DNA of 64,000 nucleotides from Chondrus crispus (lineage: Eukaryota > Rhodophyta > Florideophyceae > Gigartinales > Gigartinaceae), in assembly GCF_000350225.1 (NCBI RefSeq), contig NW_005179242.1, forward strand, positions 1-64,000, read 5' to 3'. The notes beneath the pieces were generated by a model. It was not told the DNA's origin, searched no databases, and saw only the letters and a list, made by a program, of their open reading frames with translations. Made by a program: the position numbers and the translations under genes. Below, one piece after another: positions 31,448 through 43,900 of this stretch. Numbering within the stretch: position 1 is the first letter of the stretch; every line of letters begins with the position of its first letter.

Positions 31448-31455
31448 TATATAAG
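31448..31455 (+). promoter_or_regulatory. TATA box of the small secreted-protein gene
   Basis: TATATAAG lies 124 bases upstream of the ATG at 31572, in a TCTATATAAGACATGCC context. This spacing would allow a 5' UTR of about 95 bases. Confidence 0.5.
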
Positions 31456-31613
31456 ACATGCCCGATTGCCCGAACCAGGTAGTTTGTCCTTCAACATCCC
31501 TCGCACTACAAAGCCTTTCTCCAATCCAAAAAGTATCAAATCATCCGAAAAAGCAGGCCTACCTCTCCAACATGTTTCATCGCTGCACATGTTTTCTCTT
31601 GGCCCTTCTGGTC

Positions 31614-32094
31614 TGTTAAGATATCTGAATCATTTATGCGGAATCAAGAAAGATGAGGTAATACTGTAAGAGAGAGGTAGTTACTGTACCTGCGGAATCA
31701 AGAAAGATGAGGTAATACTGCAGGAGAGGAGGTAGTCACCATTGTAGCAAGAAACCAAGAAAGACGTGCAACTCCGGATTGCATCAGAACGGGACAGGTG
31801 ACTACTGCATAATGTAAGGAGGACTCCCCTCACCATGAGCACAAACCTTACACTCAGACCCGTACTTAATAATAGAATTGTAGCTCCACCAGAGAGGAGG
31901 CACGACAGACACTACAGAAAAACGCAGATACAACCGACAGTAAAGATTTCAAACTGGAAGCTTAGCTTCCAGCGCCCTTCCAGACCGGAAGGACTTCCCG
32001 CTCGCAATTGACGCTGATCTGCCCCACCGGCGTGGAAGTGCAGGCTGTTAGTCTACCGCGAGCTCCCTTCCAGCATCCCTGCGATACTGGATCA
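31614..32094 (+). repeat. Copia 5' LTR
   Basis: TGTTAAGATATCTG...ACTGGATCA. It holds a direct repeat of GCGGAATCAAGAAAGATGAG (near 31635 and 31691) and a hairpin CTGGAAGCT/AGCTTCCAG near 31958. The sequence after it (CTTCGAAGTATACCAG) does not start TGG, so the primer-binding site is not obvious; copia elements can use internal tRNA fragments. Confidence 0.93.
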
Positions 32095-32129
32095 CTTCGA
32101 AGTATACCAGTTCGTCGGCAAACTGGATT

Positions 32130-33803
32130 ATGGACAATTCAAGGAACAATGACCCTTTGGAACACATTCCTCCCCCGAACCCACTACTGGCATCAATTAA
32201 TCGTTTGGTCGGTCGCTCAGACGAGCAGCATGCTTTAATCGATGGCATGCGGCACTTGCTGGAATCAGAATTTTCATCAGTTGCCGAAGCAAAATGCAGT
32301 GCACTGGAACTTTTACCACTCCCAATTGTTTTGTCCAGCAGTGTCCTCAAGTCTCCAATCATTTTCCAAATCCTCCGCCAAGTACTGCGAAAAATTGGAA
32401 TAACCTTTGAGCAAAAGCATGGACTCCTCGTTTCACAAGCGGTTTCTGAAGCGCTGTATCGCGATGACGTCAGTATGATTCGCACTGCTCGTGAAGAAAT
32501 CAAATGCTTCAAGAGCTGCAGGAGCGGTGAAGCACCAGCCATGTCAAATGTGAACACAAGTTTAGTTGCAAGCGATAGAGTGGTTGGTAACAAATTTTCT
32601 GCTCACAACGAACAGATGGCTTCTTCCAGGAATGTCGATTCAACGTCACGACATTTTTCCGAAAACAGAAGGTTCAGCGGTATATTAGGAAATTCGCCTA
32701 GTCTGCCAGAAACCCAAAAGGCGTATCTTACATATTGTGAACAGAAAACTTTCCCTCGTGCAGATCGTGTTAAATTGGTATCCTTAATTTTAAAGGGACC
32801 GGCTCTCGGATTCTGGGAAGAGCACATACAGCCTGACCCACAAATCACTCAAGTGGCATCCGTGTTCAGCATGCTTGAAAAGCAATTCGATTCGCCAGCA
32901 CATCAACGCCAAATTGAGGCAATGACTGTAAGTATGAACATAGAAGATATACGAAGGAAAGAGTCATGCTCGCGCGTAGCTGCTTTAGGTACACTCTATC
33001 ATGAGGTCAGTCGTCTGAACGAACAGTTCCCGAAGGAAAAAAGAGGCGAAGTTTTCAAAATTAATACACTTATGAAGATTGTAGACCGATATGTGTGGTC
33101 TCGCTCAGCGGAGGAGGACGTCATGCAAGGGAAACTTAAGTACCAAGACTTATACACTAAGCTCTCAGCATCTCTGGTTATTTGGGAAAACGAAGTAAGG
33201 CGTGGAGGCAATGACCCTGAGTCATCTGACGATTTTCGAACGGCTCAGAGCTCAAGTTTTATTGGATATGGCGCGCAATACGCATATTCGAAGCAAGGAG
33301 GCAGGAATATTCGCTTCGGGAGTATGCAGCCATTTCGTGCCCCCGTTCGTTCTCCCGTCATGAGAACCGCTCAATCGACAAGCGGACCCGTTTTCGCGAA
33401 AAGTGATAGAGATCGAAAAAGGGACATGACCAAAGTACAGTGTTTTAAATGAAGGAGATTCGGACATTATAGAAGCGACTGCAGGGAACTGAGTGGAGGA
33501 AACCTTGCTGAAGCCGCGAGGTCTAGGATGAGAGAAATTGGAGGAAGTCCCAACACAGCAGCTGCACAAGTACTGTATGAGCTTGTCGTTGATGAACAAG
33601 AATATTTCAGCCCCAGCAACAGTGAAGAGAGCATTAGCGAGGACGACCCCAATCTTTTTGAAACACTTCTCCTGTCCAATCTCGAACTTAAACAGGAGCC
33701 CCACGTCAGTACAGAAAGCATAAGGGACGCAGCACTGGGAAATAATTTTGGGGGTGAGGACGAATTGGCTCAGGCGAATTTTCAGGTGCCAGACAGATCA
33801 TAA
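32130..33803 (+). pseudogene. gag: Copia gag with TGA at a zinc-knuckle Cys position
   Basis: From ATG 32130 the frame runs 440 codons to TGA at 33450-33452 and then stays open to 33803. The N-terminal 350 residues are a helical Gag region of copia type. The stop falls inside the RNA-binding knuckle: the residues read C-F-K-stop-R-R-F-G-H-Y-R-S-D-C, so TGA stands exactly where the second Cys of CX2CX4HX4C belongs. One substitution from TGT or TGC explains it. Readthrough inserting Cys or selenocysteine is a remote alternative. The segment after the stop is acidic and overlaps pol at its end. Confidence 0.85.
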
Positions 33804-36800
33804 AACATGGGCTTCTGTCTGGCGTCAAACGGCCAAAGGAACCAGACAAGTTTCCAGTAATTGGAGATCCCGTAAAGGGCTGTCGAGTTTCTACACAGAA
33901 TGTTTACGCCCTAACTCTCAGGAACACTACAGTACAGCAGTTTGAAGGCGCATGTCTAGATACTGGAGCATATCGTACCGTTGTAGGTCTCTCTCAGCTG
34001 CTCCTTTATGAGAAGAAATATGGCGTCACCCTCAAACCTTGGCGAGAACCAGCAAACTTTATTTTCGGAGATCACGTATCGCCCTCTCTACGAGTGGTAT
34101 TCTTAATCATTACAACTCCCCATGGACCAGTACAAGTTAAAACGCACGTGGTTAAGCCAAATATCCCATTTTTGATTGGCCTGGATGTTCTAGATTATCT
34201 CGGATGGAACATATTAACTGTGCAAAACAAATTGCAGTCTGTCTACGACGGATGGCTCATGGACTGTGTAAGAAAAAACGCGCACATATATATCGAATGG
34301 GATAAAACCGAGTCCATATACTACTCAGCAGAGACTCTCCGGAAATTGCATCATCAATTCATGCACCCCTCCACCGGAAAATTACTCAATCTGCTTCGTC
34401 GGGCGTCTCATGAGAAGCTCTGTAAAAATACCAAAGCAATTTTGGAAGACATCCGCAAGGCATGTCATGTCTGTGAGACATACTCGTGTAGGCCTGTGAC
34501 TTTCAAAGTGCGAATGCCAACCGAAATAATTTTTAACAGAGAAGTGAGACTGGACTTGATGTTCCTGAAAGGGAAACCGGTACTACACGTCGTGGACAGA
34601 GATACAAATTTTTCTGCTGCTCGATTTTTACCGTCCCAGTCATCGGAAGCCATTTGGAACACTTTCTTGTATTGTTGGGTTACTGTTTACACAGGCTATC
34701 CTCTAAAAATGTTGACCGATCAGGGAACCGCGTTCTGTAAATCTGAACACTGGCAAAGGCAATGCGAGGAGGCAGAGATTACACTGCGTCACACAGGAGT
34801 GGAGTCACATAACTCCCTGGGGAGCGGCGAAACGTATCATGCTCTTCTTAGACGCATTTACCACAAGGTTTCTATGTCGAATCCGAATTTCTCAGCACCA
34901 CTATGTCTATCTCTGGCAGTGAAGGCAATTAATGATACAGCAGGCCCAAGTGGATTGGTCCCCTCACTTTTGCTTTTTGGGACATTACCAAGGCTTCCTA
35001 GAGATCATTCTGACAAATCATCCCTTAAATCTCACCCAACCTACAAAGAAAAAATGAATGCTCTTGCCCTGGCTCGGAAAGAATTCGAAACAATCATCAC
35101 AAAAAATCGCATCGACTTGGCTGTCCGAAAGAAAATACCCCCCTCAGCAAAGCATAAATTTCACCCCGAAGAGATGGTTTATGTCTACCGGGAACGAAAG
35201 CGGAAATGGGAAGGACCATTTAGAATATCTAAAGTGCATCACGACAAGTCTGTGATACTGGAAGTCTCGAAGCATTTGCACCAGCAGTTTAACATTTCCC
35301 AAATTAAGCATGCCATAACAGATACCAATACCGAATCCTCCCAACCTCACGCGAAACACAGGCAGCTTTCTCAAATTAATCCGGATCACGAGCTGAGACG
35401 CAGTGCAAGGGTGAGAACAGAAACCGATAGATACGTTCCAACATTTTTAGTGAGAGACGCTGTTCGAGGAAGCGGCATTTTGTATACAGAGGTCATCAGC
35501 CCACGCGATCCGAGAAGCGGAAAATTTGAAGAAGCAAAGTTGAAGGAACTCACGGGGCTCATCGAGAAAGGAACGTTTAAAATTGTTCTGCGAGAGGAGG
35601 CAGGCGAAAGACCAAATATAATTCCTACTCGTTTTATCCTTGGCATCAAGCACGGAGATAACGGTACCGAGCTTCTAAAAGCCCGCTTCGTTCTTGGTGG
35701 TCACCGCGATCGCGAAAAGCCCTTCCTGGTTCACAACTCAACGACACTACGCCATCACTCAGTTCGAATATTGGTTGCTCTTGCCGCAATTTTTGGGTTC
35801 AACCTATGGTCCTCGGATGTCAACCAAGCCTACCTACAAGCTGCAGAGAATTTACAACGCAAGATTTTTATAAAGCCGGACATTTTGCAGTTGTCCTCAA
35901 ATGAGTTAGTACAAGTAATTAAGCCCTTGTATGGGCTAACAGAATCAGGAGACTACTGGGGAGAAACGAGCAAAGACCATCACACACAAGATCTCAAAAT
36001 GGAAGCCACCGATGGAGACCTTTCCCTATTTTTTAAGAGAATTGGAAATCGACTTGTTGGTCTATCGGGAAATTATGTTGATGATTTTCTCCGGGCCGGG
36101 AATGCCGAATTCAAAAAGCAGTCCACAGCTACCACCGCAAGACGTTTTGATACAAAAGAAATACAAACACCACCGCTGACCTTCACCGGCGTGGCACTAT
36201 CAGAAGAAGGAGACAAACGCTGCTTATCTCAAAACAAATATATTTCTCGTCTGAGGAGGCTATCAATGGACGATGGATTTGCTCAGTACACATCCTGTTG
36301 AGCCAAACTTTTGTGGATGGTCCACTCACGTCCTGATATTGCTTGTGCGGTTTCCATGGCGACCCAGGTAACGGAAAGTCTTTTCTCTAAGGAATCTCGC
36401 ATTTTAATTAACAAAATTGTAGCACACCTTCACAAAACGCCACACATTAAGCTCTCATACACCAAGCTTGACTTTAACTCACTCTTCATTGTGACGTACA
36501 CCGACTCCTCCTTTCAAAGCAATCATGACTACAGTAGTCAGCTGGGTTTCATAATACTTTTAGCTGACAAGTTCAACCACTGCTGTATTATACACTATTC
36601 CTCTCACAAGTCCAAGCGTGTTGCAAGATCGAGCATGGCAGCTGAAGCTCTGCCTTTCGCGGATGGATTTGACAATTCCTTCATTATCAGGCATGACTTA
36701 CAAAGAATCATGGGGAGACCATTACCATTGCTCATGTTGACAGATTCGAAAATACTTTTCGATGTTCTCACGAGAAAGAAGTACACAACTGAAAAGCGGA

Positions 36801-37003
36801 TCATGGCAGATATTGCATCTACAAGAGAGGCATACGACGCAATGATTATTTCAAACATCGGTCTCATCAAGAGTATACACAATCCCGCGGATGCCCTTAC
36901 CAAAATAGGTGCAAACAGTGCCCTTACGACATTACTTCAAACCAACAAAATCAATCATCCCATTGAGCAACACGTAGTAAGCTCGACGAGGATAACAAGT
37001 TGA
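33758..37003 (+). pseudogene. pol: Copia pol with an internal TGA
   Basis: The frame opens after a stop at 33755, in -1 relative to gag. Protease has DTGA at 33959-33970. Integrase follows: HHCC zinc domain near 34340-34480, then catalytic D (LDLMF), D (LTDQGTAF near 34714) and E (GSGET near 34820). RT includes the SSDVNQAYLQA block and YVDD at 36073-36084. A TGA at 36299-36301 interrupts the RT-RNase H junction; the same frame continues at once to 37003 with RNase H (TDSS, SSMAAEA, TDSKILFD). Apart from that stop I see no damage. The TGA should remove RNase H, which reverse transcription needs. Confidence 0.9.
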
Positions 37004-37009
37004 TTCCTT

Positions 37010-37031
37010 AAAAAAAAGGGGGGAGGGGAAG
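37010..37031 (+). promoter_or_regulatory. Copia polypurine tract
   Basis: A run of A8 then G-rich purines (GGGGGGAGGGGAAG) directly before the 3' LTR. Confidence 0.75.
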
Positions 37032-37512
37032 TGTTAATATATCTGAATCATTTATGCGGAATCAAGAAAGATGAGGTAATACTGTAAGAGAGAGGTAGTT
37101 ACTGTACCTGCGGAATCAAGAAAGATGAGGTAATACTGCAGGAGAGGAGGTAGTCACCATTGTAGCAAGAAACCAAGAAAGACGTGCAACTCCGGATTGC
37201 ATCAGAACGGGACAGGTGACTACTGCATAATGTAAGGAGGACTCCCCTCACCATGAGCACAAACCTTACACTCAGACCCGTACTTAATAATAGAATTGTA
37301 GCTCCACCAGAGAGGAGGCACGACAGACACTACAGAAAAACGCAGATACAACCGACAGTAAAGATTTCAAACTGGAAGCTTAGCTTCCAGCGCCCTTCCA
37401 GACCGGAAGGACTTCCCGCTCGCAATTGACGCTGATCTGCCCCACCGGCGTGGAAGTGCAGGCTGTTAGTCTACCGCGAGCTCCCTTCCAGCATCCCTGC
37501 GATACTGGATCA
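37032..37512 (+). repeat. Copia 3' LTR
   Basis: 481 bp, TGTTAATATATCTG...ACTGGATCA, one base different from the 5' LTR, followed by TGGTC. Confidence 0.94.
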
Positions 37513-37754
37513 TGGTCATGGTTACAGTCGCCTTTGCTGTGAATGACAAGCGCGTCGGGGAAGACATCTCTATTGAACAAGATAGCGCGGAGGACATGAA
37601 AGTTGCAGACCGATCTCATTTCGACTGTCCGGACTCTCCCACCGGAAGCTTGAAAATTGCTAGACAACAATGCCGCAAGTATCCCGTTAACATACAATGC
37701 CGTGTCGCTCGTTACCGCGGATGGTGGTGCACCAGTCGTGATCATGATGATTAG

Positions 37755-38737
37755 GACTGCTCGCTGAGCTACCCGCACCACCTGGACTGCAGTTGTTAGA
37801 ATGGACTCAAGGGGTCACCATGGGATTATCAAATTCTTTGTTAGTCTGGAAGTCGACGACAGCTGTTTCAGTCTGAAGGCCAATACATCGCAAAACAATT
37901 TCAATCCCTTTTCATGAAGTGTAGTTGCTCGCAAAATTATCTGCGAAGGCTCTCTTTAGTTGGCAGTGCGTGTGGACATCGCGATGTACTCCCTTGCAGT
38001 TACAAATAAAATGATGATAACCGGTATCAATGCCTATTCGAACAAAAACTTCTTTTTCCATATCAATAATTCATCCATGTAATCTAAGGCAATCAGCAAA
38101 CGACAACTCCTGCCTTTCCGCGGATTATCAGTGCCTTCTATGGCAACTTCTCCATCAAATACCCAGACCCACATGTACTCTGATACTAATGTACGTGTCA
38201 GAAACATGTTCACCATGCGGTCATAAATCAATACGAAGGGTATCTTATCTTAAAAGTGCAAAGTCCACCGGCCATTTTCCTACGGCAAGTTGCCATGGTA
38301 TCTGTTCATGTTTACGTACATGTCAGACGCTGCTTCCAGCGGTGCTGTAACGGGCTGCCATCTGCTATGCTCTTCCGAATCGGTTAAATCAGACCGTGTC
38401 CACGCAGATAGCATGGACACGCGTATCTCTACGTCGCGCGCCGTCAATGGCGCTCGCGTGTGGCACTATTTCCGTGGGGGAAGTGTCTTGATTTGAGTGG
38501 TGAAGGTGTGAGGTGCCTTGCCCCTCTGTTTATTGCAAAGATAGCTACTTAAGTAGAAGTACCTGTTACCGCTGAAAGCTTGACGAAGCAGGGATCACAG
38601 AGATGATGCTGCAAAAGGAAAGACATTGTAAAGGATGAAGCCATAAAAGAATCAGTGCTGCTTGTGGTGTCACTAGTTGTTCCCATAAAAGCTCACACTG
38701 TGTGCAACAGTCCGCTCTCTCAGAAGAGAGGTTGAAG
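37755..38737. other. Intergenic, nothing recognised
   Basis: Unique sequence with only short frames on either strand. No motif, repeat or RNA gene seen. Confidence 0.4.
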
Positions 38738-39175
38738 TTAATTGGAAATCGACGAGAGAGCTGCCTTGACGAGATCTTGGTCAGGATACAAAGAGAGGAA
38801 GTGGGTAAGTATCACGGGAATGTCTTCGCCCATGTTGCGGATTGGTTCCCACGGGGGTTCCTCGTCATCGAAGCCCTGCCACTTTGCCTGTACTTCGTAT
38901 TGTTGGATGTGCCATCCGAATCCAGCAGTGACTGGAAAGTGCGTCAACTCCTCACCATTCCCCATCAATGTTGCTGCGTCCGCGTTACTCGGTCTCTCTG
39001 GTGCCAGTGAAATTACCAATTAGACCTTTTTCTAAAAATCTGTGTACTGCCGCACCAATAAAAGGAAATTCGGGGTTTCTCTGACCCAGTACGGCTTGAG
39101 ATTCTGTATCTCCTCCCAGTTGATCAGCAAACACAGAGCATCGATAACCACCAGTTTGAAGTCATTTGAGGCAGG
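38738..39175 (-). pseudogene. Ty3/gypsy integrase C-terminus relic with chromodomain
   Basis: A minus-strand frame of 93 codons (39019-38738) contains a chromodomain-type segment: YEVQAKWQGF, then PPWEP, then EDIPVILTHFL, the strand-strand-helix order of chromodomains that end Ty3/gypsy pol proteins. Upstream to about 39175 the strand reads on with two stops and further protein-like sequence. There are no LTRs around it and no other pol domains, so it is a fragment of an old insertion, distinct from elements A and B. Confidence 0.55.
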
Positions 39176-40988
39176 GGAAGTAGTTTTTTAAATTAATTTA
39201 TGAAAGATGTTACCACAATATACTTTCGGGGAAGGGTACCATTTTAAAAGTACTGTATTACAGGGACTTCCGAGTAGCAATTTAAGTACTGTATTCATTT
39301 ACAGGAGAAGAGTAGAGTACTGTAGAACAGATAAAGTTCATGCGAACTGCCGCAGTACGAGGTTAGAGTTTCCATAAAACCAAAGTTAAAGCTTCATTTT
39401 AATAAAGAATGACATGTCGGAACAACTGGAAAGTTAAACGCAATCATTGCAATTGTGAACTGCACTTTCATCCCCATAAACTGAATTTTGAAATGCCTAC
39501 TTTTGGGTTTATTTCGGCACAAAAGAGTCATATTTGTCCCAGAAATTCTGCTCCGGATTTTTATAAACTCGGTATATGCAATAACGAATAAAACTTCGTG
39601 ACATTAACAGTGGTCGTAAGAAGCGTTTCCCGTGCGCATTTAAGACCTAAATGTTTTCCAGACCTATGTGTATTCGTATTAAAAATCACTTTCTCGCCAT
39701 ATATGGATGAAAAGCCTGTAATTTCCCTGCAGCGTAACCTCAAAAACCCAAACACTTATATTGCTTCTATGAATTTGATGCAATTCTAACTCTATTACTG
39801 CCACGTTACAAAACAAAATGGATCCAATACAAAATTTATTTGCATGAAAACAGGATTTTCGAAAAGTTTAATCATCAGCAGCCATGGAAGCATGAATTAT
39901 TCATCGTAAAAAGCTCATTCCCAGTTGCTGTACTGAAGTGATTGCAACAGCATTTGAGGTCATAATTCATATGATCCGGATAAAATCGTGCTCACGAAAG
40001 CGGTGCACAGTTCAGCTTTATTCGTCAATATTCGTTTTTGGGTATTTTGTGGTAGTACGGTTCGGAAGGTACACATCCTCAGTCCTTCAATGCAAAAAAA
40101 GTTACCTTTATAACCCTAATGAAATTGATAACGGCTCGGGGACCTTGTGGACCTCTCTATCTAACAGAACGATACAGCAGCTACGTAAACGTCATGCAAA
40201 GAAAGATTCAAGTTACATACGCCCACAAGCCCTTGGATTTGAACTTTTTGTCTTTCCCTGATTTGAAAGGTCATCTACTCCAGGATAATGGATTCCGGGA
40301 CTTTTTGCAATTTTTGGGTGAGAATGGCCCACACGGAAATGAGAAGGCCAGCTAAAAGATTAGATAGAGTATATGTTACTGGCGAGAATGCTCTATTTGC
40401 ATCTTTTCTAATACATTTTTTCTAGTAACATCTACGATCGCTTCATGAGACTTTTTAGAGTACTTGTAGAAAACTTCGGCTTGCAATAAGAAACTTTGGA
40501 TAAGTCTGAGCTGCCAGATATTACATCATAGAAATATCACACAAGCAAAAAGTACCTGAACTATGCGCACGTTTTCTTTATCCGCAGCAGCATATACCGT
40601 TGCAGCGTTTCTTTGCAAAAATACACCTGTGAGCGAAATTACGGATTGAACTGCGTACTCATGTTGGAGAAGAAGACGTGTTATGCTTAATATATCAGAT
40701 GCGTACTCATAATAGTAAGAATTACAAACGTTTTTAAAAGTAAGGTTCTCTTCATTCACACATTTACAGCTATCTAGACTTGCGGAAAACGCCCTCTCCT
40801 TCCACCGTACCTCTGTTTCCGATTCCCCGCTCCTTTCCGAGTACCTACAGGCCCAATTCCTCCCCGATCCGAGCATCACTCTTCCGATCAAGAGCCTCCC
40901 CCGCTTCAAGGATTCACATGCAAACTAGTCTAATTCTGTCCCTCTTTGCAAGCTCTCCAAGGGCACTCTGAAAAGGCTTCGGCAGCAT
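39176..40988. other. Intergenic, nothing recognised
   Basis: AT-rich unique DNA with several TACTGTA words between 39240 and 39330. Short frames only. The last 200 bases are the upstream region of the recombinase-helicase gene; no clear TATA box was found. Confidence 0.4.
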
Positions 40989-43900
40989 ATGAACTCCGTC
41001 CACCCGCCTGATGCACTTGGAAACCCCTCTCTAACCAAGGTTGGTCAAATCATTGGCCGGGATGCTGTTCCTGTCCAGTCTCTGTTTAGTGGTGCCAAGA
41101 CCAAATACTTTCCCGTTACGGCCGAAGCTCCAATCGGAGAAATGGTCCCCGTTTCCCAATTTCCCGTCGGTATTCCTGAATCAAAAGAAGAAGATCCTAT
41201 CCAATCCGCCCCGGTGTCCTCACCCTGCCCCATGGACACATCGACCAACTCAACTCTAGACCTCATCACTCCAGACCCCACCCCATCAACGTATGAGCTC
41301 CACAAGTGTGTGGCTGACGTACTGGCCCGTCTAACGTGTTCCAGTTCAATCCTGGCCCACGGTCGGCGATCTCATGCCGAATTAGAGGAAAATGACGAAG
41401 ACTCCAGCATCGCCCTTCGCAACACATTCCTGGCGATCACCGACTTTGATGAAGCCCTCGACGGTCTGCCTCTAAGCCGTGAGAAGGCAGCTCAACTCAC
41501 GGGTGCCCTCACGACGGAGGACGCTCAGGCGACTTTATCCACGGTTGCAACCTGCGTCCATCTATACTTTCAAAGTATCGCCAAGGTCGTCAGGGACGTC
41601 ACGCATGGATTTCGTCAAGCGATAAACCTCCACGGCACCACGCCCTTCCGACGGCTTCAATCCATCGCAGAACGAAGATATGCTAGTCATGTCGCCCGCC
41701 TCCTCTTCTTCACCCATCAGACACGGGACGCCGACTTTTCCCGTAATGAACAGACTTCCGTCGCGATCGACGCCTTCTTTCATGAGCTCAATCGCATATC
41801 TCTCCACGAGACCCCAGGTGAAACTCTCTCCCACGCCTTACACAGTCGCCTTCACGATGCCATGAAAAGCTTGCTCCTCGTCCGGCTCCGGTATGTCGAC
41901 CTCCTCACCAACTTGGCCGTTCGTAATTTTGTTGTCGCCGCTACTGTCGTTGCAAGTTCAGCCCCACTCTTCGCCGAGACTTCCCCGACCCTCAGACGCG
42001 CCGAAGCTGGTGACATGAGTCACATTCTTGCCGCCCTCCAATACGCTGTTTCCGTGACAGCGATTCAAGAACTCCGCCGAGTAGCAGAAACGCCCCTTCC
42101 GGCCGCCCATCTCAACGAGAACCACCAAGATCCAGCTGCTGCCATCATCGCAACCGTCGATCAAGATGCCAACACTGCCGCTACATTCATACGAAAAACT
42201 TTGGATGTCATCATGCGAATCATAAAACATGAGGAAGGTCCAATCTCTTTCGCCGTCTGTGCCATTCACAAGCAAGACCCTTGCGGCATTATCAAGTCTC
42301 ACCACCTCTCCATGCCTCTTCTGGGGACCATCATCACAAACCAGCACAGGACTTTCGACAAGTTCTTCTACGAACACTGTCTTTTGGGGGCCGAGCTCCC
42401 TCCTCATTTCCAACGAATCGTTTTATCTCTGCGTGACGACTCCACGAACCGCGCTCCTGGCTTTTCCTTTCTCTCCTCCTTCACTCACCACGCCTCCTGG
42501 GTGCAGGCCAACGTTGCCCATCTCCTCCATGCTCTAATGAATCCATCGCCCGATTACCTCCATCGCACACCTTGCGTCCACCGCACATGTTCTTTTCCGC
42601 GCAGGGTTCCTACACAAGGCGAGGCATCCGGTCTTGGCCCTTCTCCTACCTCTACTGCCTCCTCTGGCCAAGACCGAGAAATTCAAGTCGCTAGTGTTCG
42701 AATGACGAAAACAGGAGTCTTGCAGTTTCTCGTACATTGCCAAATCATGCAAGATTCCCTCCTTACCATTATGCATTTTTTGTCCGGCTCTCCCGGTCGA
42801 GCAACCGAGATATGCACTTATAGGCTACAAAATGGGGAGAACAACATCCGGAAAATATTCATCGGCCACCACTCCGAAATTTTGTTTAACCCTGGCTACT
42901 GCAAGTCAAGGGCCGCACTCGGTTACAACCGCGCGGTGTACCGACTCCCCGACAAACAAACGTGGTTCCGAATGATCTCATACTTGTCGGTCATTCGCCC
43001 CTTGGAATGCGAAATGGTCAGAGCTCTCCATGGTGACGCAGCCATGAGAACCCGTTGGACATTCTTATTCGCCAACAACGGCCAACGCTTCTCACCAGCA
43101 CGTGTCACAAAGGTCATCAGGACTGCCCTGCAATCCAGGAGCGTTCACATCTCCTTCAAGGATTACAGGCAGTGCACTAGTGGAATGGTTCTGCTTATAT
43201 GTCAGAATAAGCTCCACAGCAGCATGAATGACATATTGGCAGAACACACCACAGCCGGACACCAACAAGCTGCGCATACCTCCTCTATCGCCCACAAACA
43301 CTACGGACGAACTACCTTGCTAATTCCCGACTGTCCCGCCGCCACGCGAACAAAGCACCGCCAATTCTCCCACGAATGGCACCGCCATCTGAAGCTGCCG
43401 TCATTTTATAGTGACCGCGCTTCTTCACAACTGCTCCCCCTCCAACATTCACAACAACTCCAGTCTCGAGTGACCTCGCTATCCCAACATGAGCCGCAGC
43501 CTGTCTTCCAGGTTCATCAACCGAAGCCCCTCCTTCATGCTCTCAACGGAAGCACAGCAGACGAGCTGCAACAACTGCAGCCAAACCCGTCTGCAGTCAA
43601 ATTCCCCAGCACTTTTTCTGTAGGGTCCCACCCCAATCACAGTATTCGTCTCGATAACCCCCCGAACGATATCCTCCCTCCCCTCGTCAGGCCTCTGCTG
43701 TCCGCTCTCAAAAAGGCCACACGTTTTAAATCTGCGGAATTCATGTCTCAAACGCAGTTTGCCATCACAGCCACTGTGTTTGCGTCGCAGAACAACACCC
43801 TCGTACTGATGGCCACCGCATCAGGAAAGTCTATGGCAGTCCTTCTACCAGCTTTCATGGAAAATAATATCAAGTCCACTGTCGTAGTCGTTCCCCTCAA

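Larger units (their letters stand above)
31614..37512 (+). mobile_element. Ty1/copia LTR retrotransposon
   Basis: 5.9 kb with 481-bp LTRs at 31614-32094 and 37032-37512 and the 5-bp target duplication TGGTC (31609-31613 and 37513-37517). Integrase precedes RT and RNase H, the copia order. The LTRs appear identical except one base (31620 G, 37038 T), so it inserted recently. Gag and pol are in different frames and each contains one in-frame TGA. Confidence 0.95.
31572..37754 (+). pseudogene. Small secreted Cys-containing protein, disrupted by copia insertion
   Basis: Exonic parts are 31572-31613 and 37518-37754. The ATG at 31572 opens 14 codons that are cut by the copia 5' LTR. After the 3' LTR and the duplicated TGGTC the same frame resumes at 37518 and stops at 37754. 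The uninterrupted gene would encode about 92 residues: a signal peptide (basic start with Cys, a run of Leu/Val/Met, then AFA as likely cleavage site near residue 21), and a mature part of about 70 residues, acidic at first, with four Cys, two Trp and a basic then His/Asp-rich end. A TATA box lies upstream. No family is recognised. The minus strand is also open here, which lowers certainty. This allele should be null. Confidence 0.6.

Noticed and set aside
37380..37781. Minus-strand frame opposite the small secreted protein
   Set aside because: Open for about 90 codons past the LTR, but without ATG, signal or TATA box; the plus-strand reading has all three.
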